Assembly: GCA_030046135.1 (NCBI GenBank)
Contig: JASIEC010000105.1
Span: 1-11,725, forward strand
Origin: Thermoplasmata archaeon
GTDB lineage: Archaea > Thermoplasmatota > Thermoplasmata > Lutacidiplasmatales > UBA184
Direction: 5' to 3'
Length of the DNA: 11,725 bases
Below, in pieces: positions 5,918 through 11,534 of the stretch (the first letter of the stretch is position 1; the number at the start of each line of letters is the position of its first letter). The position numbers and the translations under genes were made by a program. The notes below the pieces were generated by a model that worked only from the letters and a program-made list of their open reading frames with translations, was not told where the DNA came from and searched no databases.

Positions 5918-7468
5918 TCAGAGGGGGAGGTTCCCGTGCTTGCGCGACGGGCGCTCGTCGCGCTTCGTCGCGAGGACCTTGAGGCCGGCGACGAGCCGGG
6001 CCCGCGTCTCGGCCGGGTCGATCACGTCGTCGATGTACCCGCGCTCGGCCGCGAGGTACGGGTTCAGGAACTCGCGCCGGTACTCCCCCGTCAGTTTCGC
6101 CCGGAGGGCGGCGCGCTCCCCCTCGGGGGCGGCCTCGATCGGGCGGCGGAAGAGGATCTCGACCGCGCCGTCCGCCCCCATCACCGCGATCTCGGCCGTC
6201 GGCCAGGCGAGGTTCAGGTCGGCGCCCAGGTGCTTCGAGCACATCACGTCGTACGCCCCGCCGTACGCCTTGCGCAGGATCACCGTGAGCATCGGGACCG
6301 TCGCCTCCGCGTAGGCGTAGAGGAGCTTCGCCCCGTGCCGGATGATCCCGCCGTGCTCCTGCGCGAGCCCGGGGAGGAACCCCGGGACGTCGACGAGCGT
6401 CACGAGCGGGAGGTTGAACGCGTCGCAGAACCGGACGAACCGCGCCCCCTTCGTCGACGCGAGGATGTCGAGCGTCCCGGCGAGCACCGCCGGGTTGTTC
6501 GCGACGACGCCGATCGAGCGACCCTCGAGCCTCGCGAACCCCACGAGGAGGTTGGGGGCCCAGGCGGCGTGGACCTCGAGGAACGAGCCCGGATCGACGA
6601 GCCGTTCGATGACCGCATGGGCGTCGTACGGCACGTTCCCCTCCTCGGGGACGACGCTCGCGAGCTCCTTCGCCGCCGCCTCGGGGGGCGGGACGGCGGG
6701 GGCCCTCGGCGGGTCGTCGAGGTTGTTGAGGGGGAGGTAGGAGAGCAGGCGACGGGCGAGCGCGATCGCCTCGCGGTCGCTCCCGACGGTGAACTGCGAG
6801 ACCCCGGAGAGCCCGGCGTGCGCGTCGGCGCCCCCGAGCGCCTCCATCGTCACCTCCTCGCCCGTCACCGCCCGCACGACGTCGGGGCCGGTGATGAACA
6901 TCTGACCGGACCCGCGGGCGATCACGACGAAATCGGTGATCGCGGGCGAGTAGACCGCCCCGCCGGCGCAGGGCCCGAGGACGAGGGAGATCTGCGGGAC
7001 GACGCCCGAGAGCAGGACGTTCCGGTAGAACACCTCGCCGTAGCCGCCGAGGCTCTGCACCCCCTCCTGGATCCGCGCCCCACCCGAGTCGTTGAGGCCG
7101 ACGATCGGGACCCCCGCCTTGCGGGCGGTCTCCATCACCTTCACGATCTTCATCGCGTGCGCCTCGCCCAGGGCGCCCCCGAAGACGGTGGCGTCCTGCG
7201 CGAACGCGCAGACCGGCCGGCCGTCGATCTCGCCCCATCCCGTGACGACCCCGTCCCCGGGGATCTTCCGCTCCGCGAGGCCGAAGCCGTTGACGCGGTG
7301 GACGACGAACGGATCGAGCTCGGTGAACGTCCCCGCGTCGAACAGCTCCTCGAGCCTCTCCCGAGCGGTCAGCTTCCCGGCCGCGCGGTGGCGCGCGACA
7401 CGCTCCGCCCCGCCGCCCTCGCGGGCTTTCTTCCGGAGCTCGTTCCAGCGGTCGAACGCCTCGCTCAC
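5918..7468 (-). CDS. Acyl-CoA carboxyltransferase (propionyl/methylmalonyl-CoA type; PccB / MmdA / transcarboxylase-12S family)
   Basis: 516 residues from a GTG start, the normal length for the family. Two crotonase-like halves are visible. The N-half has SGGARIQEG (128-136) and the oxyanion segment GPCAGGAVYSPA (165-176). The C-half has VPGFLPG, QEHGGIIRHGAK and the second oxyanion segment KAYGGAYDVM. Asp407 in that last motif matches the Asp that favours propionyl-CoA in Streptomyces PccB (Asp422, from memory), so propionyl/methylmalonyl-CoA is the likely substrate. The C-terminus, RKHGNLPL, is intact and typical. The GTG start shares a GTGA overlap with the stop of the ligase gene, and GGAGG lies 7 nt upstream, inside the ligase coding sequence, so translation is probably coupled. 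Longer upstream extensions of this frame run through the ligase gene and are not real. The partner for the second half-reaction is the next gene downstream. Confidence 0.95.
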   Translation of the reverse strand: MSEAFDRWNELRKKAREGGGAERVARHRAAGKLTARERLEELFDAGTFTELDPFVVHRVNGFGLAERKIPGDGVVTGWGEIDGRPVCAFAQDATVFGGALGEAHAMKIVKVMETARKAGVPIVGLNDSGGARIQEGVQSLGGYGEVFYRNVLLSGVVPQISLVLGPCAGGAVYSPAITDFVVIARGSGQMFITGPDVVRAVTGEEVTMEALGGADAHAGLSGVSQFTVGSDREAIALARRLLSYLPLNNLDDPPRAPAVPPPEAAAKELASVVPEEGNVPYDAHAVIERLVDPGSFLEVHAAWAPNLLVGFARLEGRSIGVVANNPAVLAGTLDILASTKGARFVRFCDAFNLPLVTLVDVPGFLPGLAQEHGGIIRHGAKLLYAYAEATVPMLTVILRKAYGGAYDVMCSKHLGADLNLAWPTAEIAVMGADGAVEILFRRPIEAAPEGERAALRAKLTGEYRREFLNPYLAAERGYIDDVIDPAETRARLVAGLKVLATKRDERPSRKHGNLPL

Positions 7469-8208
7469 GGCCCGTCCTCCACCCTCAGCGTCCCCGTGAG
7501 GACGGAGACCGGCCCGGTGTCGGTGAGGAGACGAAGCTCGCCGTCCGGCCCGATCGAGTCGATTCGGCCGGTGGCGCTTTCCTCGCCGTCCACGACCGCG
7601 CGTCGACCGACCCCGTAGAGGAGCTGGGAGCAGGCGCGGAGGGCCCCCTCCGCGCCGCCCGGGACGGCGAGCTCGCGGCGGGACGCGACGGCCGCCTCGG
7701 CGGTGACCGCCTCCACGTCGTCGATCGGAGGCGGAGGCCGGGCGAACTCGGCCAGCGAGGCGGCGGACGCGGCGACCTCCGGCGGCATCGAACCGCCCGG
7801 AGGGCTGACGTTGACCCCGATGCCGGCGACCGCCCGAGCTCCGGCGGGGGAGCCGACCACGTCGACCAGGATTCCCGAGAGCTTGCGCGCGCCACGCGCC
7901 CCGTTCGGGACCACGAGGTCGTTCGGCCACTTGAGGCGGACCGGGGCCCCGTAGCGCTGCGAGAACGCCCCGGCGAGTCGCGCTCCGATGGCGAGCGGGA
8001 GGACCCCGGGTGCGGTCGCCGGCGACTCGAGGACGACGGAGAGGTAGAGGCCCCCCTCGGGCGACGCCCACGTACGGCCGCCCCGACCCCGACCGCCGGT
8101 CTGGCGGCGGGCGACGACGCGGGTCCCCTCCGGGGCACCCCCGCGGGCGAGCTCGAGGGCGCGGTCCTGGGTCGAGGGGAGCACCTCATGGAACTCGCGG
8201 GAGATCAC
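7465..8208 (-). CDS. birA: Biotin--[acetyl-CoA-carboxylase] ligase (monofunctional BirA)
   Basis: 247 residues. It activates biotin as biotinyl-AMP and attaches it to the lysine of biotin carrier proteins. Visible motifs are the N-terminal LPSTQDRALELA, the nucleotide/biotin loop RQTGGRGRGGRTWASPEGGLYLS (starting near residue 35; GRGRGGRTW core), KWPNDL (about 93-98) and KLSGILVD (about 109-116). A short C-terminal SH3-like domain is marked by DGELRLLTDTGPVSVLTG. No N-terminal helix-turn-helix is present, so it should be a ligase only and not a repressor like E. coli BirA. The GTG start at 8208 gives MISREFHEV and is preceded by GAGGT at 8 nt. It is the first gene of the operon, placed ahead of the carboxyltransferases and the carrier, so the modifying enzyme is made with its substrate. 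GGAGG for the next gene lies in its 3' end. Confidence 0.93.
   Translation of the reverse strand: MISREFHEVLPSTQDRALELARGGAPEGTRVVARRQTGGRGRGGRTWASPEGGLYLSVVLESPATAPGVLPLAIGARLAGAFSQRYGAPVRLKWPNDLVVPNGARGARKLSGILVDVVGSPAGARAVAGIGVNVSPPGGSMPPEVAASAASLAEFARPPPPIDDVEAVTAEAAVASRRELAVPGGAEGALRACSQLLYGVGRRAVVDGEESATGRIDSIGPDGELRLLTDTGPVSVLTGTLRVEDGP
7476..7480 (-). promoter_or_regulatory. Internal Shine-Dalgarno deciding the GTG start of the acyl-CoA carboxyltransferase
   Basis: GGAGG on the minus strand, 7 nt before the GTG at 7468-7466, lies within the last codons of the biotin-ligase gene. Together with the GTGA stop/start overlap it fixes this start and suggests translational coupling. Confidence 0.75.
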
Positions 8209-8240
8209 CGGGGCCGACCTCTCCGGACGCGAGCGAGCCG

Positions 8241-8252
8241 GTCGCTTAACGG
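8241..8252. promoter_or_regulatory. AT-bearing patch between divergent birA and SCP2-like genes; possible promoter
   Basis: GTCGCTTAACGG contains the only TTAA in the 120-nt divergent spacer. On the minus strand GTTAAG is centred about 39 nt upstream of the birA GTG, which would give a leader of about 12 nt holding part of its ribosome site. On the plus strand it would give a leader of about 55 nt for the SCP2-like gene. It is suggestive only; the rest of the spacer is featureless GC-rich sequence. Confidence 0.25.
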
Positions 8253-8328
8253 TTCGGGCGACTCGCTCCCCGGCCCGCCGGCCGGCGGGTCCGAGAGCTC
8301 ATGGGCTCCTCCGGCTCCTGCCCGGGCG

Positions 8329-8685
8329 ATGAGCTGCGTCGAGGAGGCGCTCGCGTCCGCGGCCCGGTCGCTCGAGCCCGAGATCCAGGGCCGCCTCCAG
8401 GGGTTCCTCGGGAGCATCGTCCGCGCCTACCTCCCGCAGACGTGGTCGTTCCGGACGTCCGACGGGAGCGCCTCGCTCACGATCGATGCGGAGGGTCACG
8501 CGACGGTCGCGCCGGGGGTCGTCGCGTCGCCCGATGTCACGGTCGAGCTGCCGCACGACCTGGTGAAGAAGCTCCTTACGTCGAGAGGCCGGGACAGGGT
8601 GCCCCCGGGGGCGGTCCACGTGACGCCCCATACGGCCCGGGGCCGAGCGGCGTTCGACTACCTCCGGGGCCGGCTCGGCCTGTAG
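8329..8685 (+). CDS. Small SCP2-like (sterol carrier protein-2 fold) domain protein
   Basis: 118 residues from ATG 8329 (MSCVEEALASAA). The pattern resembles a stand-alone SCP2-type lipid-binding domain: an N-terminal helix with AYLPQTWSFRT, strands built around SASLTIDAEGHATVAPG, then SPDVTVELPHDLVKKLL and a final GRAAFDYLRGRLGL helix. Such domains bind fatty acyl chains, acyl-CoAs or other hydrophobic ligands, or serve as small accessory domains. Neighbouring acyl-CoA enzymes make a lipid or CoA-thioester link conceivable, but this gene is divergent from them and the link is only inference. Upstream codons of the frame (8188-8328) overlap the birA start and are low-complexity, so the internal ATG is preferred. 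I see no good Shine-Dalgarno. The family call rests on pattern resemblance only. Confidence 0.72.
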   Translation: MSCVEEALASAARSLEPEIQGRLQGFLGSIVRAYLPQTWSFRTSDGSASLTIDAEGHATVAPGVVASPDVTVELPHDLVKKLLTSRGRDRVPPGAVHVTPHTARGRAAFDYLRGRLGL

Positions 8686-8705
8686 CCGCCCGGACGCCCC
8701 GCCAG

Positions 8706-8717
8706 AGTACGTAAATC
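8706..8717 (+). promoter_or_regulatory. Probable TATA box of the four-helix membrane protein gene (leaderless)
   Basis: GTACGTAAAT (8707-8716) is a conspicuous AT-rich element centred about 27 nt before the GTG at 8739. That is the spacing expected when an archaeal transcript begins at the start codon. No Shine-Dalgarno precedes the GTG, in line with leaderless translation. Confidence 0.5.
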
Positions 8718-8738
8718 CCCGGCGACGCATCCCCCGGC

Positions 8739-9293
8739 GTGGCCGGCCGGCCCGCCCCTTCCGTGGTCCCCCGACGGAACTGGACGCGGACGCCGGGGGC
8801 GCTCGTCCTCGGCGTCGCGGGGGCGACTCTGATCGCCCTCGACTCCGCCTGGATCCTCCTCTTCGGGGGCACCCTCCCGACGTGGCTCAGCCTGGGGCCG
8901 TCGCTCGTGTTTCTGGGCGCGGCCGGCCTGGTCGAGGCGGCGCTGCTCGCCGTCGCGGCGGTCTACGCCTACCTCCACCCCCGCCACCACACCGCGCTCG
9001 GCGTCGCGATGATCACCCTCGCGCTCCTGGCCCTCCAGAGCGGCGGGGGGCTGTACCTGGGGACCCTGCTCGGGTACGTCGGGGGGATCGTCGCGGTCGC
9101 CCATCGCCCCGCGACCGGGGCGGAGTCCCTCGAACGCGTCGATCTCGACGCGGTCCGGCGCGACCCGGTCCTGGAGGCGGACCTGCTCCGCTCGGGGTTC
9201 CGCCTCTCCGACGAGGCGCCGGGCTCCGAGGGGCCCTCGGACGGGGCGGTGACGACCCTCGCTCCCGGCGCCCCGCCCGGACCCGCTCCCTAG
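8739..9293 (+). CDS. Four-helix integral membrane protein of unknown function
   Basis: 184 residues from GTG 8739 (MAGRPAPSVVPRRNWTR). A basic N-terminus is followed by hydrophobic segments at about 18-42, 52-78, 85-100 and 104-121; the last three are rich in Ala, Leu and Gly, and a His pair (RHH) lies in the loop before the third helix. The remaining 60 or so residues form a soluble, acidic and Pro-rich tail that contains the charged stretch ESLERVDLDAVRRDPVLEADLL. By the positive-inside rule both ends are probably cytosolic. I do not recognise a named family. The gene follows the SCP2-like gene after 53 nt but has its own TATA-like element. Its TAG stop lies on a CTAG that is also the stop of the convergent ribH gene, a 4-nt tail-to-tail overlap. 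Confidence 0.8.
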   Translation: MAGRPAPSVVPRRNWTRTPGALVLGVAGATLIALDSAWILLFGGTLPTWLSLGPSLVFLGAAGLVEAALLAVAAVYAYLHPRHHTALGVAMITLALLALQSGGGLYLGTLLGYVGGIVAVAHRPATGAESLERVDLDAVRRDPVLEADLLRSGFRLSDEAPGSEGPSDGAVTTLAPGAPPGPAP

Positions 9294-9739
9294 CGGGCCC
9301 CCTCGATCTCGCGGAGCCGCCGGGCCATCTTCACCGCGGCCCGGACCGCGTTCGCCGCGTTCTCGATCCGGTCCTGGGCCTGGAGGCGGGTCTCCCCCGG
9401 CCCCGAGATCCCGAGCCCGAGCGGCTTGCCGTGCTCCACCGAGAGATCGAGGAGCCTGCGCGCGGCCTGGTGCATCACGACCTCGTCGTGCTGCGTCTCC
9501 CCTTCGATCACCGCGCCGAGGGTGACGACGGCGTCGACGTCGCGCCGCGCGAACAGGGCCTTCACCGCGATGGGGATGTCGTAGACCCCCGGGGTCTTCA
9601 CGACAGGCCCGAGGCTCGCGCCGAGGAAGTCAACCTCTTCCTTCGCCCGTTCGAGCATCGGCATCGTCACGTCATAGTTGAACTCGCTCGCCACCAGCGC
9701 GACCCGGATCCCCGCTCCCTCGCCCGTTCCCTTCGGCAT
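9290..9739 (-). CDS. ribH: 6,7-dimethyl-8-ribityllumazine synthase
   Basis: 149 residues. It condenses 5-amino-6-ribitylamino-uracil with 3,4-dihydroxy-2-butanone 4-phosphate, the penultimate riboflavin step; the family forms pentamers or 60-mer capsids. Visible signatures are VASEFNYDVT near residue 16 (substrate-stacking aromatic), PGVYDIPIAVK (the GAFEIP-like loop), GAVIEGETQHDEVV (about 75-88, phosphate-binding with the catalytic His) and GPGETRLQAQDR. The archaeal GETQHDE form is present. The ATG at 9739 is preceded by GGAGG at about 10 nt. It is the last gene of the rib operon, 25 nt after ribC, whose product uses the lumazine made here. The stop overlaps the convergent membrane-protein gene. 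Confidence 0.95.
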   Translation of the reverse strand: MPKGTGEGAGIRVALVASEFNYDVTMPMLERAKEEVDFLGASLGPVVKTPGVYDIPIAVKALFARRDVDAVVTLGAVIEGETQHDEVVMHQAARRLLDLSVEHGKPLGLGISGPGETRLQAQDRIENAANAVRAAVKMARRLREIEGAR

Positions 9740-9764
9740 CGTTCCCGTCCCTCCTTCCCGACCT

Positions 9765-10238
9765 CTAGCGCGAGGGCCGGAGGGGCCCCGCGTCCCGGAA
9801 CCCCTGCCGGAGCCCCTGGCCCGCCCGACGGGCGAGCGCCTCCGGTCGGAAGAGGAGATGGAAGGCGTTGAGGGCGTGCTCTTCGGCCCGGCGGCGCGCG
9901 AGCCGCTCGAGCTCCTTCGGGCTCTCCGCCTCGCCCTCGAAGACGAAGCACTCGACGATCGGCTTCGCCTCGAGGACCCCGGCGTAGAGGAGGCCCAGCG
10001 AGGCCTCGTGCGCGCAGGTGCGGTCGTACTCCGCCCGGCCCGGCATCCCGAGCGCGAGGCAGAGGTCGACCCCGTCCTCGGCGAACAGGCGGCGGCAGGC
10101 GACGGGGAGGTCCTTGATCCCGGGGACCGTCCGGCGGACGACCTTGAAGCCGGTGCCGCTCGCCCCGAGCGCCCGGATCGCGTAGCGGGCGAGGTCGACG
10201 CGCGCGAACGTCGTGTCGGCGACGCCGATCTTCTTCAC
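9765..10238 (-). CDS. ribC: Archaeal-type riboflavin synthase
   Basis: 157 residues from a GTG start. It dismutates two molecules of ribityllumazine to riboflavin plus the ribitylaminopyrimidine. The sequence follows the Methanocaldococcus-type enzyme from end to end: KKIGVADTTFARVDLA at the start, RTVPGIKDLPVACRRL, LGMPGRAEYDRTCAHEASLGLL, RRAEEHALNAFHLLFRPE, and GLRQGFRDAGP at the C-terminus. This class is unrelated to bacterial RibE and is homologous to lumazine synthase, its downstream neighbour. The GTG at 10238 overlaps the ribL stop as GTGA, with GAGG 7 nt upstream inside ribL. An extension of the frame upstream to 10391 lies inside ribL, so the GTG is chosen. Confidence 0.95.
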   Translation of the reverse strand: MKKIGVADTTFARVDLARYAIRALGASGTGFKVVRRTVPGIKDLPVACRRLFAEDGVDLCLALGMPGRAEYDRTCAHEASLGLLYAGVLEAKPIVECFVFEGEAESPKELERLARRRAEEHALNAFHLLFRPEALARRAGQGLRQGFRDAGPLRPSR

Positions 10239-10678
10239 GGCCGGGCCTCGGACTCGCGCGCCGCGCGGGCAAGGATCCTCTCGACGATCCTGCGCGTCGC
10301 GAGCTCGTCGTGCGGCAGGGGGCCCACCCGGACGACGCGCACGGGGACGCCGCGGCGGGCGCACTCCGCCTCGACCTCCTTCTCGTTCCACACCTGGTCG
10401 TAGCCGAGGGCGATGATCGACGGCTTCTCCCGGACGACGGTCTCGTAGATGTCAGTCGTGGAGCCGAGCACGGCCCGGTCGACGGGCTTCAGGCCCTCGA
10501 CCATCTCCCGGCGGACGTGCTCGGGGACGTACGGCTCGCGCTTCAAGCGCCGCGCCGTCTGGTCGCGCGCGACGACGACAACGAGCTCGTCGCCCAGCTT
10601 GCGAGCCTCGGCGAGGAAGTAGAGATGGCCCGGGTGGAGGAGGTCGAAGACCCCCGTCGCCATCACGCGGACGACCAT
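10235..10678 (-). CDS. ribL: FAD synthetase, archaeal RibL type (FMN adenylyltransferase)
   Basis: 147 residues from ATG 10678. It transfers AMP from ATP to FMN to form FAD. It belongs to the cytidylyltransferase-like nucleotidyltransferase superfamily, with the diagnostic HxGH in VMATGVFDLLHPGHLYFL near the N-terminus. EARKLGDELVVVVARD, PEHVRREMVEGLKPVDRAVLGS and IIALGYDQVWNEKEVEAE follow the M. jannaschii RibL pattern closely. A GTG at 10687 would add three residues (MAE) and has GAGG almost touching it; the ATG has GAGG about 10 nt away, so I prefer the ATG. The start lies inside the 3' end of ribB and the stop overlaps ribC as GTGA, so ribB-ribL-ribC are probably translated in a coupled fashion. 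Riboflavin kinase, which would supply FMN, is not in the window. Confidence 0.94.
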   Translation of the reverse strand: MVVRVMATGVFDLLHPGHLYFLAEARKLGDELVVVVARDQTARRLKREPYVPEHVRREMVEGLKPVDRAVLGSTTDIYETVVREKPSIIALGYDQVWNEKEVEAECARRGVPVRVVRVGPLPHDELATRRIVERILARAARESEARP

Positions 10679-11391
10679 CTCCGCCACGCCTCGACGATCG
10701 CCCGGCCCTCGAGGAACTCCCAGCCGTGCGATCGCGCGTAGGCGCGCGCCGCCTCGGGCTCCCGGGCCCCCCCGGAGTCGCCCAGCATCTCGCAGACGGT
10801 CGCCGACTCCGAGAGCCCGGCCATCCGGGCGAGCGAGACGGCGAGCTCGGTATGGCCCTTTCGCTCGGCGACGAGGCCCCGGGCGGCGTAGAGGAGATGG
10901 ACGTGGCCGGGCGAGACGAACGACCCCGCGAACCGGTCCTGGAGCTCGGCCGCGGAGAGCGACGCGGCGTCCCGCGCGAGCTCGCCGATCGCGCGGATCG
11001 TCACCGCGCGGTCGTTGTCCGGGGCGCCCGTGTAGTTCGTCCGGTGGTTGACCGTGAGGCCCCGAGCGCTCCGCTGGTCGTAGCGGGGTCGGTCGGTGAG
11101 GCGGCCGACGAGCGGGAACCGGGCGGCGCCGACGTCCAGGAGCTCGGAGACGAACGGGAGCCCGAGGCGCGCCCGAAGCTCCTCGGAGATCGCCGTGCAG
11201 AGGAGGCCCCCCGCGTCCCGGCGGGCGAGCCGCACGAGCTCGGGGGTCGCCTTCTCGGAGAGGAACACAAGGTCCGTCTCCCCTTCGCGCTCGGCGGCGT
11301 CGAAGACGAGGACGGGCTCGCCGGCGGCGAGCGCGCGGCCCGCTCGCTCGACGTCGGGCGGGATCGGCCGGGGGCGCTCGAGGCGGAGCAT
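10663..11391 (-). CDS. ribB: 3,4-dihydroxy-2-butanone 4-phosphate synthase
   Basis: 242 residues. It converts ribulose 5-phosphate to 3,4-dihydroxy-2-butanone 4-phosphate and formate with Mg2+, supplying RibH. It is stand-alone, with no GTP cyclohydrolase II domain. Archaeal signatures are visible: LVFDAAEREGETDLVFLSE (acidic active-site loop), RRDAGGLLCTAIS, TVNHRTNYTGAPDNDRAVTI, SPGHVHLLYAA, GHTELAVSLARMAGL with the metal-ligand His, and VCEMLGDSG. The acidic loop reads DAAE where M. jannaschii has DSDE (from memory), so one acidic residue is missing while the following EREGE is kept. The ATG at 11391 is the first codon after a TATA-like CTTATC at about -27, suggesting a leaderless message; a GGAGGT only 2 nt before the ATG is too close to be a normal Shine-Dalgarno. 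It is the first gene of the rib operon and overlaps ribL by 16 nt. Confidence 0.95.
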   Translation of the reverse strand: MLRLERPRPIPPDVERAGRALAAGEPVLVFDAAEREGETDLVFLSEKATPELVRLARRDAGGLLCTAISEELRARLGLPFVSELLDVGAARFPLVGRLTDRPRYDQRSARGLTVNHRTNYTGAPDNDRAVTIRAIGELARDAASLSAAELQDRFAGSFVSPGHVHLLYAARGLVAERKGHTELAVSLARMAGLSESATVCEMLGDSGGAREPEAARAYARSHGWEFLEGRAIVEAWRRWSSA

Positions 11392-11411
11392 GGACCTCCC
11401 AGCGGGCCCGG

Positions 11412-11434
11412 CCAGATAAGCAGGGCGTAACTAC
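11412..11434 (-). promoter_or_regulatory. Probable rib operon promoter with adjacent GTAGTTAC inverted element
   Basis: On the minus strand CTTATC (11420-11415) is centred about 27 nt upstream of the ribB ATG, the expected TATA position for a leaderless transcript. Just upstream, GTAGTTAC (11434-11427) has GTA and TAC arms two bases apart, a small imperfect palindrome overlapping the BRE/upstream region. It might bind a regulator of flavin genes. The archaeal family known for this is RbkR, but I cannot match a consensus. Confidence 0.4.
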
Positions 11435-11436
11435 TC

Positions 11437-11442
11437 AAAAAA
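11437..11442 (-). terminator. Oligo-T tract, likely transcription terminator of the 16S rRNA unit
   Basis: The minus strand reads CCCTTTTTTGAG. This T6 run lies 90 nt past the 16S 3' end in a GC-saturated region. Archaeal intrinsic termination relies on oligo-U, and no tRNA or 23S gene follows, so this is the natural end of the rRNA transcript before the rib promoter. Confidence 0.5.
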
Positions 11443-11504
11443 GGGTTGATGGCTCCCCGACGGTGGAGGAGACGACGCGCCGAGCAGTTCGGCCGGACCG
11501 CGAC

Positions 11505-11534
11505 CCTGGGGCCCCCGGACGGGGGCGCCCTAGG
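11505..11534 (-). other. Hairpin spanning the mature 3' end of 16S rRNA
   Basis: On the minus strand the last CCU of 16S (11534-11532) can pair with AGG (11507-11505), GGG (11530-11528) with CCC (11510-11508), and GCGCCCCC's last six bases GCCCCC (11526-11521) with GGGGGC (11516-11511) around a GUCC loop. Single-base bulges fall at 11531 and 11527. Twelve base pairs in all. The mature end lies at the bulged A, inside the stem, which may matter for 3' processing. This is read by eye, without folding energies. Confidence 0.45.

Noticed and set aside
4323..7238. A 971-codon open frame on the minus strand covering both carboxyltransferase genes
   Set aside because: The translation is Arg/Pro/Gly-rich with no domain; it is an alternative-frame artefact of high GC, and the conserved proteins lie in the other frames.
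4376..7618. A 1080-codon open frame on the plus strand opposite the biotin operon
   Set aside because: Low-complexity Arg/Asp/Val-rich sequence antisense to clearly conserved genes; stop codons are rare by chance at this GC content.
7469..8071. N-terminal extension of the acyl-CoA carboxyltransferase into the biotin-ligase gene
   Set aside because: The extension is Arg-rich and overlaps a conserved ligase; the GTG at 7468 has a well-spaced GGAGG and gives the normal family length.
8188..8328. Upstream extension of the SCP2-like protein from an ATG at 8188
   Set aside because: It overlaps the start of birA on the other strand and has no conserved-looking sequence; the internal ATG at 8329 starts the domain.
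11392..11531. tRNA-Ala or start of 23S rRNA downstream of 16S
   Set aside because: The 140-nt spacer contains no cloverleaf or T-loop sequence and leads straight into ribB.
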